Of a DNA stretch of 64,000 nt, positions 7,642 to 16,201 are shown one piece after another. Numbering within the stretch: the stretch's first letter is position 1; each line of letters starts with the position of its first letter. Where the stretch lies: the NCBI GenBank assembly GCA_012523405.1, contig JAAYIN010000037.1, positions 41,962-105,961 of the forward strand. The letters run 5' to 3'. Both the position numbers and the translations under genes were made by a program. The notes beneath the pieces were generated by a model. That model saw only the letters and a program-made list of their open reading frames with translations, was not told the origin of the DNA and did not search any database. The stretch is from Clostridiales bacterium. GTDB lineage: Bacteria; Bacillota; Clostridia; Christensenellales; Aristaeellaceae.

Positions 7642-9228
7642 TCATTCGATAATTTCCTCAACCATAGATGTATCATTTTGGCTTTCCGCGTCATTTTTCT
7701 TTTGCTTATGGCTAAAGACTAGGCCAAGGATTTGAATCGCAATCAACGGTGTCATCGCAACCATCGCAACCACACCAAATGCGTCTGTGGCAACGTTGCC
7801 GCCGACCGCCACGCATGTGCCCATTGCGAGCGGCAGCAGGAAGGTTGCGGTCATGGGTCCCGATGCAACGCCGCCCGAGTCAAATGCGATGGACGTAAAC
7901 ACAGGCGGAACGAATTTCATTAGTATCATAGCAATTGTGTAGCCGGGAATCAAGAGGTACATCAATGGCATTCCTGTTAAAATTCGGAGCATCGATAATC
8001 CGACCGATGCCGCAACGCCAATTGACAAGCTCAAATTAAGGGCTCGCTTTGGGATCGAACCTGCGCTGAGTTCATATACCTGCTTTGCAAGGACGTGAAC
8101 AGCGGGCTCTGCCGCGACAACGAAATAACCAATGACCATGCCAACAGGAATCAGTATCCAGTTGAATTCCAGTGCGCCCATCATCTGTCCAAGGTAGTTA
8201 CCCATGGGCATAAAGCCTACATTAACGCCTGTCAAGAACAGCACTAGACCAATGTAGGTGTAAAATAGACCAGAAATAATACGCGCCACTTCATTGCGAT
8301 GAAGTTTGAGAATGAAAATCTGGAAAATGATGAAAAACACAACAATGGGCAGAACCGCCATCGCTACCTCGACCATATAAGTCGGGATGGCTTGGATGAA
8401 CATCTGTGCCATGGACTGTGTATCGGGGATGGAAACAAGCTCCAGCGGAACATAAGGGGTGCTTTCAGGATGGTAGATCAGGCTCAAAATCATCACAGCC
8501 AAGATCGGACCAACCGAACATAGCGCCACAAGTCCGAAGCTATCACTGCCCGCGTCCTTATCGCTACGCATTGCACTCACGCCAACGCCCAGCGCTAGGA
8601 TGAAGGGAACTGTCATCGGCCCTGTTGTTACACCGCCTGAGTCAAATGCTACTGCTAGGAATGTATCTGGGACAAACTGTGCCAGAATGAAAATCAAACC
8701 ATAGCAGCCAAGGAGCAGCCACGACATCTTAATCTTGAACATAATACGAAATAACGCAATGACAAGAAAAATTCCGACGCCGATGGAAACCGCCATAATC
8801 ATCACCATGTTAGGCACACCCGGCACCTGCTCTGCGAGCACCTGCAAATCGGGTTCTGACATGGTCACGAACATACCCACTAAAAAAGCAACCAGCGCTG
8901 TAAGCCACAGCTTGTTATTGCGCGATAAAGCAGAACCTACATGCTCGCCTATCGGCGTCATCGCTAGGTCCGTACCAAGTGAAAACAGCGCCATTCCTAC
9001 GATCAGCATCACCGCGCCGATCAAAAATGCCATCATGGAGTCAGTTGGAATGGGCAAAAGGACAAAACATAATATCATTACGATCACAGTGATCGGAACA
9101 ACTGATGAGACCGACTCGGCCATTTTCTCCCTCAGGATCGTTCGATGATCTTGTCCATTTTTCTTCATACGTCTTTTTTGCTGCTCAAATTTCTCTTTTT
9201 TCTCTCTTTTCTCTCGCTCTTTGGGCAT
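7642..9228 (-). CDS. DUF1538 integral membrane protein with two repeats
   Basis: A 528-residue polytopic membrane protein with a short, charged, Lys/Glu-rich cytoplasmic N terminus and about 12-14 hydrophobic segments. Two homologous halves are plain: FVPDTFLAVAFDSGGV with TTGPMTVPF in the first, and FVPPVFTSIAFDSGGV with ASGPMTATF in the second. These glycine-rich re-entrant-like motifs, together with inverted or duplicated halves, are typical of transporters. This family (DUF1538) has no established substrate that I can name. I use ATG 9226-9228 with AGGAG at 9236-9240; a longer frame lacks a ribosome site. It is co-directional with the PII-like gene, which probably regulates it. Confidence 0.8.
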   Translation of the reverse strand: MPKEREKREKKEKFEQQKRRMKKNGQDHRTILREKMAESVSSVVPITVIVMILCFVLLPIPTDSMMAFLIGAVMLIVGMALFSLGTDLAMTPIGEHVGSALSRNNKLWLTALVAFLVGMFVTMSEPDLQVLAEQVPGVPNMVMIMAVSIGVGIFLVIALFRIMFKIKMSWLLLGCYGLIFILAQFVPDTFLAVAFDSGGVTTGPMTVPFILALGVGVSAMRSDKDAGSDSFGLVALCSVGPILAVMILSLIYHPESTPYVPLELVSIPDTQSMAQMFIQAIPTYMVEVAMAVLPIVVFFIIFQIFILKLHRNEVARIISGLFYTYIGLVLFLTGVNVGFMPMGNYLGQMMGALEFNWILIPVGMVIGYFVVAAEPAVHVLAKQVYELSAGSIPKRALNLSLSIGVAASVGLSMLRILTGMPLMYLLIPGYTIAMILMKFVPPVFTSIAFDSGGVASGPMTATFLLPLAMGTCVAVGGNVATDAFGVVAMVAMTPLIAIQILGLVFSHKQKKNDAESQNDTSMVEEIIE

Positions 9229-9819
9229 TTCATCACTCCTTTGTTTCGTTGATTCGTTGTCATTCAAAGATGTCTGCCTGGTCAATGATTTGCACATTGG
9301 CACTTACGCTGGAAGTGCGCAAATTAGGTTATCTAAACTCCTGTCAATGGCAAATGCCACCACAAGCAGACATTCTCGCCTTCGTATCGCAAAAAAACCC
9401 TGATCTACATCCAGTATTGGACGATGTCGACCAAATCATACTGCCGTCATCCTAAGTGACCTCAGGCAATACTTGATCGATGCAGACAAGTACCTTTGCA
9501 AAACATTTTTTCAGAAATTTTTCTGTTACACTGAAAGCACATGCAATGCACCAAATATGACATGCTATTAAAGTGTATGCATTCAGCCCTATAAAAATGA
9601 CTACCCATTAAGTATAACAAGATGTGAGGAAATAAGCAACTTGCCAATCGATTCTTAACAGTTCGTTAATTTCCAGAGGGCCGTAGTGAAATAATATATC
9701 GTCTCATTCCAAATAGACCATCCGTCAAGCGTACGATACATGTATAAAGTCACATCGCAGCCCAGCCATCGTTTTTTTTCTGAGAACGAAGAAATATTTG
9801 TACTTCCAAATCTTTCCCC
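9229..9819. other. Intergenic region, no supported gene
   Basis: About 590 bases between the divergent DUF1538 and spoVT genes. The first part presumably holds the DUF1538 promoter. A 61-codon open frame at 9270-9455 (plus strand) ends in a LysM-like pattern (NPDLHPVL..., IILP), but it has no ribosome site and no recognisable first half, so I do not call it. The rest is AT-rich with no open frame that I would support. Confidence 0.5.
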
Positions 9820-9849
9820 TGCATAAACCCACCTCAAAATCCCATACTA
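9820..9849 (+). promoter_or_regulatory. Candidate sigma-G promoter of spoVT
   Basis: TGCATA at 9820-9825, 17 bases, then CATACTA at 9843-9849. This fits the forespore sigma-G pattern known from B. subtilis (GMATR, 17-18 bases, CATNHTA). It lies 73 bases upstream of the spoVT start; spoVT is a sigma-G gene in B. subtilis. Confidence 0.6.
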
Positions 9850-9921
9850 GGGATGCAAAGACAAAACGGCACAAACGTGCATTAGCTGCACGTCAAAAGC
9901 CGTCAAGGAGGCTGAAAGCAA

Positions 9922-10476
9922 TTGCGAGCAACAGGTATTGTGCGCAGAATAGACGAGCTTGGGCGTGTGGTTATCCCCAAAGAAATCAGAAGAACGCTTA
10001 GGATTCGTGAAGGAGATCCCTTGGAAATCTACACCGACAGGGACGGTGAGGTCATCCTAAAGAAGTATTCCCCCATCGGCGAAATGTCCGCCTTCGCAAA
10101 GGACTATACCGAATCCATCTTTCGTTCAATGGGCCATATTGCATGCATCGTTGACCGTGATCAGGTAGTAGCAGCAAGCGGCGTGAGCAAAAAGGAGCTA
10201 TCGGATAAACCTATTAGTCATGATCTTGAAACCGCCATTGCCAATCGTCAAACCGTAGCCATCAACCGCGCTGGCGGCGGAAAAATCGTTGCCGTCACCA
10301 ACGAGGACGATATCACAGGCTATACCGCGCAGGTGGTTTCTCCCATCATCTCAGATGGCGAGGCCATCGGTGCAGTGCTTCTTTTGAGCAAGGAACAAGG
10401 CGCAAAGATGGGCGATGCAGAGCTTAAGGTTGCAGAGACTGCCGCAGGCACTGTTGGCCGCCAGATGGAGCAATAA
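9922..10476 (+). CDS. spoVT: Stage V sporulation protein T
   Basis: A 184-residue forespore transcription factor. Residues 1-50 are an AbrB/SpoVT swapped-hairpin DNA-binding domain (ATGIVRRIDELGRVVIPKEI), and residues about 55-178 form a GAF-like domain (HIACIVDRDQVVAASG ... GAVLLLSKE). The length matches the family. The start is TTG at 9922, with AAGGAGG at 9905-9911; no better start exists because the AbrB domain begins at once. In B. subtilis SpoVT tunes sigma-G-dependent genes and spore germination. Here it is preceded by a sigma-G-like promoter and followed by spoVB and yabN, the same order as in other Firmicutes. Confidence 0.95.
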   Translation: MRATGIVRRIDELGRVVIPKEIRRTLRIREGDPLEIYTDRDGEVILKKYSPIGEMSAFAKDYTESIFRSMGHIACIVDRDQVVAASGVSKKELSDKPISHDLETAIANRQTVAINRAGGGKIVAVTNEDDITGYTAQVVSPIISDGEAIGAVLLLSKEQGAKMGDAELKVAETAAGTVGRQMEQ

Positions 10477-10611
10477 GCACAAAAAGGGCATCTGCCCATT
10501 CATGAAACAAAACTTGCGAAACCGCGGCAATGCGCATATAATGAGCTTGCTGCGGTTTTTGGTATTTCCAGCCAAATGCCGCACTATCACTTCCATTCGG
10601 AGGGATTTTCT

Positions 10612-12207
10612 TTGACCAGTAAACAAAAATCAATCGTGGGCGGCATGACGATACTAAGTATCGTGGGCATTGTCTGCAAGATTGTCGGTGCACTTTATCG
10701 CATCCCCTTGCAATGGCTCATCGGAGATGAGGGCATGGGTACGTACCAGCTCATCTTCCCATCCTATAATATGCTGCTAACGATTTCTTCCGCCGGTCTG
10801 CCAGTAGCCATCAGCCGCATGGTCAGCTATTCTCTTGCGCAGGATAACCCCGGTAACGCTCGCCGCATCTTCCGCATTGCCCTCAGTTTTTTATCAGCGG
10901 TTGGCTGCGTTGCGATGATTTTCATGATCGCCTTTAGCCCCGCGCTGGCTCGCCGCACGGGCGACATCACCACACAACCCGGATTTGTTGCCATTGCGCC
11001 CTCTTTGCTGCTCGTTTGTACGATGTCTGCATTCCGCGGCTTCATGCAGGGACAGCAAAACATGGTGCCCACCGCTATCTCCCAGCTCATTGAGCAGGTT
11101 GGCAAGGTTTTTGTTGCACTGCCCTTGGCATGGCTGGGTATGCGTACATCCATTGCCTATGCAGTCGCGGGCATGTTCCTTGGCACAAGCATCGCCGAGG
11201 CCGCTGCACTGCTTTATATGTTTGTGGTTTACCGCAAAAAGAAAGCCGATTTTGATCTGCGTTTGCAGGATGAAACGCAGGATTTATCCGATAATAAGGC
11301 GCTTGCAAAGCAGCTCTTTTCGCTCAGCATTCCCATCACCATCGGCGCATGCATCGTTCCGCTGGCTTCCTTTATCGATAGCGGACTGCTGCTTAACCGC
11401 CTAATCCTTGCTGGTTTTGAGCTTGATAACGCCCGCGCGCTCTATGGGCGCTATGGCAATGTGCTGTCTTTGATCAATATACCCACCGGACTTGCAACCG
11501 CCATTGCCATGAGCCTTGTGCCTTCCATTTCTACCGCAATGGCTCGCGGAGACGGACAGGCCATGCGCCACCAAAGCGCTCTTGGGCTCAAGCTTTCGCT
11601 GGTCATAGGGCTCCCTTGCTCCCTTGGCATGAGCATGCTGAGCAAGCAACTTTTGAGCATGGTCTATAAATTCAACACCCCAGATGCCCTGAATGTCGCC
11701 GCGCAGCTTCTGAGCATCTCCAGCTTTACCATTGTGCTGTTTACTGTTGTGCAAAGCACGACGGGCATTCTCCAAGGGCTGCGCAAACAACGCATCCCCA
11801 TGTACACGCTTGTTGCAGGCGTTGCGGTAAAGATCTTCCTGAACTACACATTGATTGCCATGCCTCAGATCAACATTTTCGGCGCACCCATCGCGTCGCT
11901 TGCCTGCTATACCATCAGCATGGTGCCCAACCTCTACTTCGTATATAAGTACACCAAAATGAAGTTTGACTTCATGAATACGCTCGCTAAGCCCTTGCTG
12001 TCGACCGTGCTCATGGGCGTAGTGCTTTATCTGTTTATCAAGCTGCTGCCATCAGGCAGGCTTTGGACATTGATCCTCGTTTTCATCGGCATGATCAGCT
12101 ACTTTGGTTTTGCCTTGCTTACAGGCGCACTCAGCAGGGATGATATCCAGCCCCTGCTTCGCCGCATCAACCGAAAGAAACTAAAGCGTACGAAAGAAGG
12201 GAAGTAA
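10612..12207 (+). CDS. spoVB: SpoVB-type MOP/MATE flippase
   Basis: A 531-residue polytopic membrane protein of the MOP exporter superfamily (MviN/Wzx-like), with about 14 hydrophobic segments. It begins TSKQKSIVGGMTILSIVG and carries the family's IPLQWLIGDEGMGTYQL segment after the first helix. SpoVB is needed for spore cortex formation and is thought to move lipid-linked precursors across the outer forespore membrane. I choose TTG 10612 because GGAGGG lies at 10600-10604. It lies between spoVT and yabN, which supports SpoVB (YabM group) over a general polysaccharide flippase. The last codons are followed two bases later by yabN. Confidence 0.88.
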   Translation: MTSKQKSIVGGMTILSIVGIVCKIVGALYRIPLQWLIGDEGMGTYQLIFPSYNMLLTISSAGLPVAISRMVSYSLAQDNPGNARRIFRIALSFLSAVGCVAMIFMIAFSPALARRTGDITTQPGFVAIAPSLLLVCTMSAFRGFMQGQQNMVPTAISQLIEQVGKVFVALPLAWLGMRTSIAYAVAGMFLGTSIAEAAALLYMFVVYRKKKADFDLRLQDETQDLSDNKALAKQLFSLSIPITIGACIVPLASFIDSGLLLNRLILAGFELDNARALYGRYGNVLSLINIPTGLATAIAMSLVPSISTAMARGDGQAMRHQSALGLKLSLVIGLPCSLGMSMLSKQLLSMVYKFNTPDALNVAAQLLSISSFTIVLFTVVQSTTGILQGLRKQRIPMYTLVAGVAVKIFLNYTLIAMPQINIFGAPIASLACYTISMVPNLYFVYKYTKMKFDFMNTLAKPLLSTVLMGVVLYLFIKLLPSGRLWTLILVFIGMISYFGFALLTGALSRDDIQPLLRRINRKKLKRTKEGK

Positions 12208-12209
12208 CA

Positions 12210-13661
12210 TTGAATCCAATCACCGTTGTCACCTTGGGAACAGGATGTGAGGCATACCTCACGCGCGGAGCATATCGCGCGCTTCAGGACGCATCAAAGG
12301 TCGTGCTTCGCACAGAGCGTCACCCGCTAGCACCGTTCATCAAAAACGAAGGAATCGCTTATGAAACACTAGATTCGCTCTATGATGAATGTGAGGATTT
12401 CGATACCTTCAACACCGCTGCTGCCGTTTCGCTTCTTTCGCTTGCTCAGTCATCGCCCATCTGCTATGCAGTGAGCGATCCGGCGTTTGATAACACCATC
12501 GGTGCATTGCTGAAACTCGAGGGTACAGATACCAGCATCACCATTCTACCAGGCGTGAGCCATGCGGACAGATGTCTTTCGCTGCTCGCTCATCAGACCT
12601 CATCGGTTCGGCTGTATGCGGCAAGTGAGTTTCAGTCAGCACGCGTTACGCCCAGCGAACCATTGCTGCTTTGCGAGCTGAACAGCAGAGAATCCGCCAG
12701 CGGCTGCAAACTGCATTTGATGTCCCTCATGCCCGATGACCTCACAGTTTCATTGATCCAAGGGGACGGGAAAAGCGGCGAACTGACGCGCTATGACATT
12801 CCTCTTTTTGAGCTGGATCGCCAAGCATCCTATAACCACCTATCCGCTGTGTACATTCCAGCCGCCATCCTTGATCAGCGTATTCGCTATGACATGGACG
12901 ACCTCATCGAGGTGATGATGCGCCTTCGTGCGCCTGACGGCTGTCCATGGGACAGGGAGCAATCACATGAAACGCTGCTCAAGGATTTGCTGGAGGAAAG
13001 TTACGAGTTCATACAGGCGGTTCGTGATGAGGATGTCGAGCATATGTATGATGAGCTAGGTGATGTTTTATTGCAGGTCGTATTCCATGCCGAGATTGCG
13101 CGCCAGCACGGCGAATTTGATATCAACGATGTCACCACTGCCATCTGCCAAAAGATGATCGAGCGTCACACCCATATCTTTGGCAACGAAAAGGCTGAAA
13201 CGGCTGAGGATGTGCTAGTCAACTGGGAGGCAATCAAACGCAAACAGCGCGGCATATCATCCACCTCAGAGGCAATGGACGATGTCTCCACCGGACTATC
13301 CTCCCTCATGCGCGCGAGCAAGGTGCAGCACAAGGCCGCCAAGGTCGGTTTTGATTTTGAGAGTGCACAGGATGCCTTCAAGAAGATTTATGAGGAGGCA
13401 GACGAGGTTGCGGAGAATATTCGCAACGGTGAAGACCCCGAAATGGAGCTGGGAGATCTTCTTTTTTCAATTGTGAACGTATCCCGTCTTTTAGGCGCAA
13501 ACCCTGATATCGCCTTGTTTACAGCCACCAACAAGTTCATTTCACGCTTTAAGAAAATGGAAATTTTGATAAAAAAGACGGGAAAATGCATTCAGGACTT
13601 GACTTTATCAGAAATGGATGTATACTGGACAGCGGGAAAGCGTGATGGGGAAAGGGTTTGA
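12210..13661 (+). CDS. yabN: YabN-type fusion: tetrapyrrole-methylase-like domain plus MazG NTP pyrophosphohydrolase
   Basis: A 483-residue fusion. Residues 1-220 resemble the SAM-dependent tetrapyrrole methylase fold, with YRALQDASKVVLRTERHP matching the second motif of YabN proteins. The family's glycine-rich GLGPGD opening is replaced by TLGTGCEAYLT, and the usual PG.P segment by VSDPAF, so methylase activity is doubtful. Residues about 230-330 and 365-480 are two MazG units. The first has RAPDGCPWDREQ and the EESYE/DELGD metal-binding pairs; the second has EEADE and ELGDLL. MazG hydrolyses nucleoside triphosphates to monophosphate and PPi. The start is TTG at 12210, two bases after spoVB, so translation is coupled. 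Confidence 0.9.
   Translation: MNPITVVTLGTGCEAYLTRGAYRALQDASKVVLRTERHPLAPFIKNEGIAYETLDSLYDECEDFDTFNTAAAVSLLSLAQSSPICYAVSDPAFDNTIGALLKLEGTDTSITILPGVSHADRCLSLLAHQTSSVRLYAASEFQSARVTPSEPLLLCELNSRESASGCKLHLMSLMPDDLTVSLIQGDGKSGELTRYDIPLFELDRQASYNHLSAVYIPAAILDQRIRYDMDDLIEVMMRLRAPDGCPWDREQSHETLLKDLLEESYEFIQAVRDEDVEHMYDELGDVLLQVVFHAEIARQHGEFDINDVTTAICQKMIERHTHIFGNEKAETAEDVLVNWEAIKRKQRGISSTSEAMDDVSTGLSSLMRASKVQHKAAKVGFDFESAQDAFKKIYEEADEVAENIRNGEDPEMELGDLLFSIVNVSRLLGANPDIALFTATNKFISRFKKMEILIKKTGKCIQDLTLSEMDVYWTAGKRDGERV
13599..13626 (+). promoter_or_regulatory. Candidate promoter for hup inside the end of yabN
   Basis: TTGACT (13599-13604), 16 bases, TATACT (13621-13626), a good vegetative sigma-A match. 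It lies in the last codons of yabN and would give hup its own transcript with a leader of about 125 bases. Confidence 0.6.
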
Positions 13662-13758
13662 TACTGAAATCCGAGCACCCCACCTTTCAATAATATCTTG
13701 ACCCTGGGAACACCATGTCCAACAAAAACATGGTAATAACATGAGGAGGTATTCATTT

Positions 13759-14034
13759 ATGAACAAAGCTGAATTAACTACTGCTATCGTGAAGAAGACC
13801 GGTTTTACCAAGAAGGATGCTGAAAAGGCATTGGCAGCTGTAACAGAAGTAATCACTGAGGCTCTATCCGCTGGCGAAAAAGTTCAGGTTGTTGGCTTCG
13901 GCTCTTTCGAAGTTCGCAATCGTCCCGCACGCGTTGCTCGCAACCCCCGCACCGGCGAACAGATCCAGATCGAAGCTTCTAAGGCTCCTGTTTTCAAAGC
14001 AGGCAAGGCTCTGAAGGACAGCGTTAACGCTTAA
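13759..14034 (+). CDS. hup: HU-type nucleoid protein
   Basis: A 91-residue DNA-bending histone-like protein that compacts the nucleoid. It starts MNKAELTTAIVKKTGF and carries the HU/IHF signature GFGSFEVRNRPARVARNPRTG with the beta-arm that enters the minor groove; the length is exactly typical. The start is ATG 13759 with AGGAGGT at 13743-13749; an ATG 18 bases earlier overlaps that ribosome site. Codon use looks more biased than in its neighbours, as expected for an abundant protein. The leader contains a small hairpin (ACCATGT/ACATGGT), and a strong terminator follows the gene, so it is probably transcribed alone from the promoter in yabN. Confidence 0.97.
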   Translation: MNKAELTTAIVKKTGFTKKDAEKALAAVTEVITEALSAGEKVQVVGFGSFEVRNRPARVARNPRTGEQIQIEASKAPVFKAGKALKDSVNA

Positions 14035-14064
14035 TTGATCTAAATTGTCGCCATTTTCGGTGAC

Positions 14065-14100
14065 AAAGCACCTGTGTCTTTTGACGCAGGTGCTTTTTTT
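14065..14100 (+). terminator. Intrinsic terminator of hup
   Basis: Stem 14065-14078 with 14083-14096 (one mismatched pair), a TTTT loop and a run of seven T from 14094. Confidence 0.9.
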
Positions 14101-14110
14101 CTTCCTCCGA

Positions 14111-14139
14111 TTGCTCTATCGCTTCAAATTTGGTATGAT
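14111..14139 (+). promoter_or_regulatory. Candidate promoter of the M42 peptidase gene
   Basis: TTGCTC (14111-14116), 17 bases, TATGAT (14134-14139). It lies just after the hup terminator and 31 bases before the peptidase start. Confidence 0.5.
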
Positions 14140-14169
14140 ATGCTTACACTCAAATAGGAGGTTATGATC

Positions 14170-15192
14170 ATGAATACACAATATGCAATTGAGCAAACAA
14201 TGAGATTGTTGGCTATTGACAGCCCCACAAGCTATACAAAAAACGTGACTGACGACTTGCTCGTCACCCTAACCGATCTAGGCTTCAGACCCACCAGAAC
14301 GCGCAAGGGCTGCGTTGTCTGCCCTATCGGCGGAAACGGGCATCCGCTCGCATTGGCTGCACATGTGGACACACTTGGGCTGATGGTTCGAAACATCAAA
14401 AGCAACGGACGTTTAGCCTTCACCCGCATTGGCGGTCCATCCTATCAGGCGATTGAAACAGAGAACGTGACCGTGATCACGCGCGAGGGCAAACGCTACA
14501 GCGGCGTGGTGCAGGTTCAAAATGCATCCATCCATGTAAACGATGACCTTGACGGCGGCAAGCGGAGCGACAAGACAATGGAGATACTGCTTGACGAAAT
14601 GGTTTCCACCAAAGAGGAGACCCATGCGCTTGGCGTCAGCGTTGGCGATATCGTCTGCCTTGATCCCCGCGCGCAGGTCATGCCATCAGGTCACATCCGC
14701 AGCCGTTTCCTTGACGACAAGCTCAGTGCGGGTATGCTCATCGCCGTTGCCCGCGCAGTGTCCGAAGGTCATGTAACGCTTTCCCGAAGCACAACCCTCT
14801 ACTTCTCTGTATATGAGGAGGTTGGGCATGGTGCATCCAGCGGACTACCTGCTGATCTGGAAGAATTGCTCGTGGTGGACATGGGCTGCGTGGGCGATGA
14901 AATCGACTGTACAGAGCAGCAGGTCTCCATCTGCGCCAAGGATAGCAGCGGACCCTATGACTACGATATGACCAGCCGTTTGATCGCTCTTTGCAAAAAA
15001 GAGAGCATTGATTATGCGGTGGATGTCTATCCCCACTATGGTTCTGATGCAGGCGCGGCATTGTCGGCAGGATTTGATATTCGCTGTGCGCTGATCGGCG
15101 CAGGCGTCTATGCCTCCCACGGCTATGAGCGCGGACATATCCTCGGTGTCCAGAACTCCTTGAAGCTGATCAAGGCATTCATCGAGGCGTAA
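14170..15192 (+). CDS. M42-family metallo-aminopeptidase
   Basis: A 340-residue cytoplasmic dinuclear-metal aminopeptidase of the FrvX/glutamyl-aminopeptidase group. The metal and catalytic residues appear in order: His in AAHVDTLG, Asp in SRFLDDK, the Glu pair in YEEVGHG, Asp in VVDMGCVGD and His in ASHGYERGH. These enzymes form large tetrahedral assemblies and trim short peptides. I choose ATG 14170, eight bases after AGGAGG; an earlier ATG at 14164 touches the Shine-Dalgarno. It sits between hup and rqcP, where many Firmicutes have no gene, so it is an insertion in the usual order. Confidence 0.9.
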   Translation: MNTQYAIEQTMRLLAIDSPTSYTKNVTDDLLVTLTDLGFRPTRTRKGCVVCPIGGNGHPLALAAHVDTLGLMVRNIKSNGRLAFTRIGGPSYQAIETENVTVITREGKRYSGVVQVQNASIHVNDDLDGGKRSDKTMEILLDEMVSTKEETHALGVSVGDIVCLDPRAQVMPSGHIRSRFLDDKLSAGMLIAVARAVSEGHVTLSRSTTLYFSVYEEVGHGASSGLPADLEELLVVDMGCVGDEIDCTEQQVSICAKDSSGPYDYDMTSRLIALCKKESIDYAVDVYPHYGSDAGAALSAGFDIRCALIGAGVYASHGYERGHILGVQNSLKLIKAFIEA

Positions 15193-15221
15193 ACACTCAG
15201 CAAAGAAAGAGGTATTTTCAT

Positions 15222-15500
15222 ATGCGTTTGGATAAATTTCTAAAGGTATCAAGAATCATTAAGCGCCGCACCGTCGCAAACGACGCATGCTCAGGCGGAC
15301 GCGTTTCCCTCAATGGCAAGGTAGCCAAGCCGGGCGCAGAGGTCAAAGAAGGCGATTTGCTAGAAATCCGCTTCGGCAGCCGCATCGGCAAGTACCGCAT
15401 TGCCCTGATCAAGGATGTTGTCCGCAAGGAAAATGCACAGGATATGTACGAGGTACTTGAGGAGGACGCGCAGACGAAAGCCGAGCGCGGCGAAGAATAA
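15222..15500 (+). CDS. rqcP: S4-domain RNA-binding protein RqcP (YabO)
   Basis: A 92-residue protein with an S4 domain over residues 1-65 (MRLDKFLKVSRIIKRRTVAN, then GGRVSLNG and KPGAEVKEGD). RqcP works with RqcH in bacterial ribosome quality control, stabilising the P-site tRNA during poly-alanine tailing of stalled nascent chains. Length and position downstream of yabN and hup agree with YabO. The last 20 residues are acidic and variable. Its TAA overlaps the ATG of ispD by one base, so the two genes are coupled. Confidence 0.88.
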   Translation: MRLDKFLKVSRIIKRRTVANDACSGGRVSLNGKVAKPGAEVKEGDLLEIRFGSRIGKYRIALIKDVVRKENAQDMYEVLEEDAQTKAERGEE

Positions 15501-16201
15501 TGAATAGTTACGTAATCGTACTTGGCGGTGGCAGCGGAAGGCGCATGGATGCAGGCGTGAACAAGGTGTTCCTGCCCCTTCGCGATGTCCCCGCCATCAT
15601 CCGTTCCATCGCGCCCTTCTCTGCTATATGCACGGGCGCTATTGTGGTTGCAGCAGCTGATGAGCTGGAACAAATGCAGACGATGATTGGTCGATACGGT
15701 CTTTCAAAGTTCGTCAAGGCTGTGGTTAGCGGAGGCAAAGAGCGTCAGGACTCGGTCGCAAACGGACTAGCGGCACTGCCCGGCGATGCCGAAGCGGTGC
15801 TTGTTCACGATGGCGCACGCCCGCTGGTAACGGTGGACGTGATCAAGCGCGTGCTCTCCTCCATCCAAGCGCGAGGCTGCGGAATTGCTGCGGTCAGCGT
15901 GGTGGATACCATCAAGCGTGCCAAGCGCACGGGCGAGGTTATCCAAACCCCGCAAAGAGACGAGCTATATGCCATGCAAACCCCGCAGGGCTTCCGTGCC
16001 GACCTCATTCGCAGCGCCCACCTCAAAGCGTGCGAGGAAGGCTATATCGCCACCGATGATGCCGCGCTCCTTGAATATGCAGGCATGCCCGTATTTCTAT
16101 GCGAGGGAGACCGCGAAAACATCAAACTCACAACAGCGATTGACATTGCGCTTGCAGAGGCTATTTTGATTGCCCGCATGGAAAGGGAGATCATCGAATG
16201 A
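15500..16201 (+). CDS. ispD: 2-C-methyl-D-erythritol 4-phosphate cytidylyltransferase
   Basis: A 233-residue cytosolic enzyme of the MEP isoprenoid pathway. It joins CTP with MEP to form CDP-methylerythritol. The N-terminal nucleotide loop GGGSGRRMD, the GGKERQDSV segment and VLVHDGARPLV are all present. The C-terminal ETxxN-like segment appears as DRENIKLTTA. It overlaps rqcP by one base and ispF by four (ATGA), so translation is coupled through ispF, the next pathway enzyme but one. Confidence 0.95.
   Translation: MNSYVIVLGGGSGRRMDAGVNKVFLPLRDVPAIIRSIAPFSAICTGAIVVAAADELEQMQTMIGRYGLSKFVKAVVSGGKERQDSVANGLAALPGDAEAVLVHDGARPLVTVDVIKRVLSSIQARGCGIAAVSVVDTIKRAKRTGEVIQTPQRDELYAMQTPQGFRADLIRSAHLKACEEGYIATDDAALLEYAGMPVFLCEGDRENIKLTTAIDIALAEAILIARMEREIIE

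Noticed and set aside
9270..9455. A 61-codon plus-strand frame with a LysM-like ending
   Set aside because: No ribosome site, no recognisable LysM first half, and it lies in the upstream region of a divergent gene.
9655..9837. A 60-codon minus-strand frame before spoVT
   Set aside because: It overlaps the candidate sigma-G promoter and has no Shine-Dalgarno.
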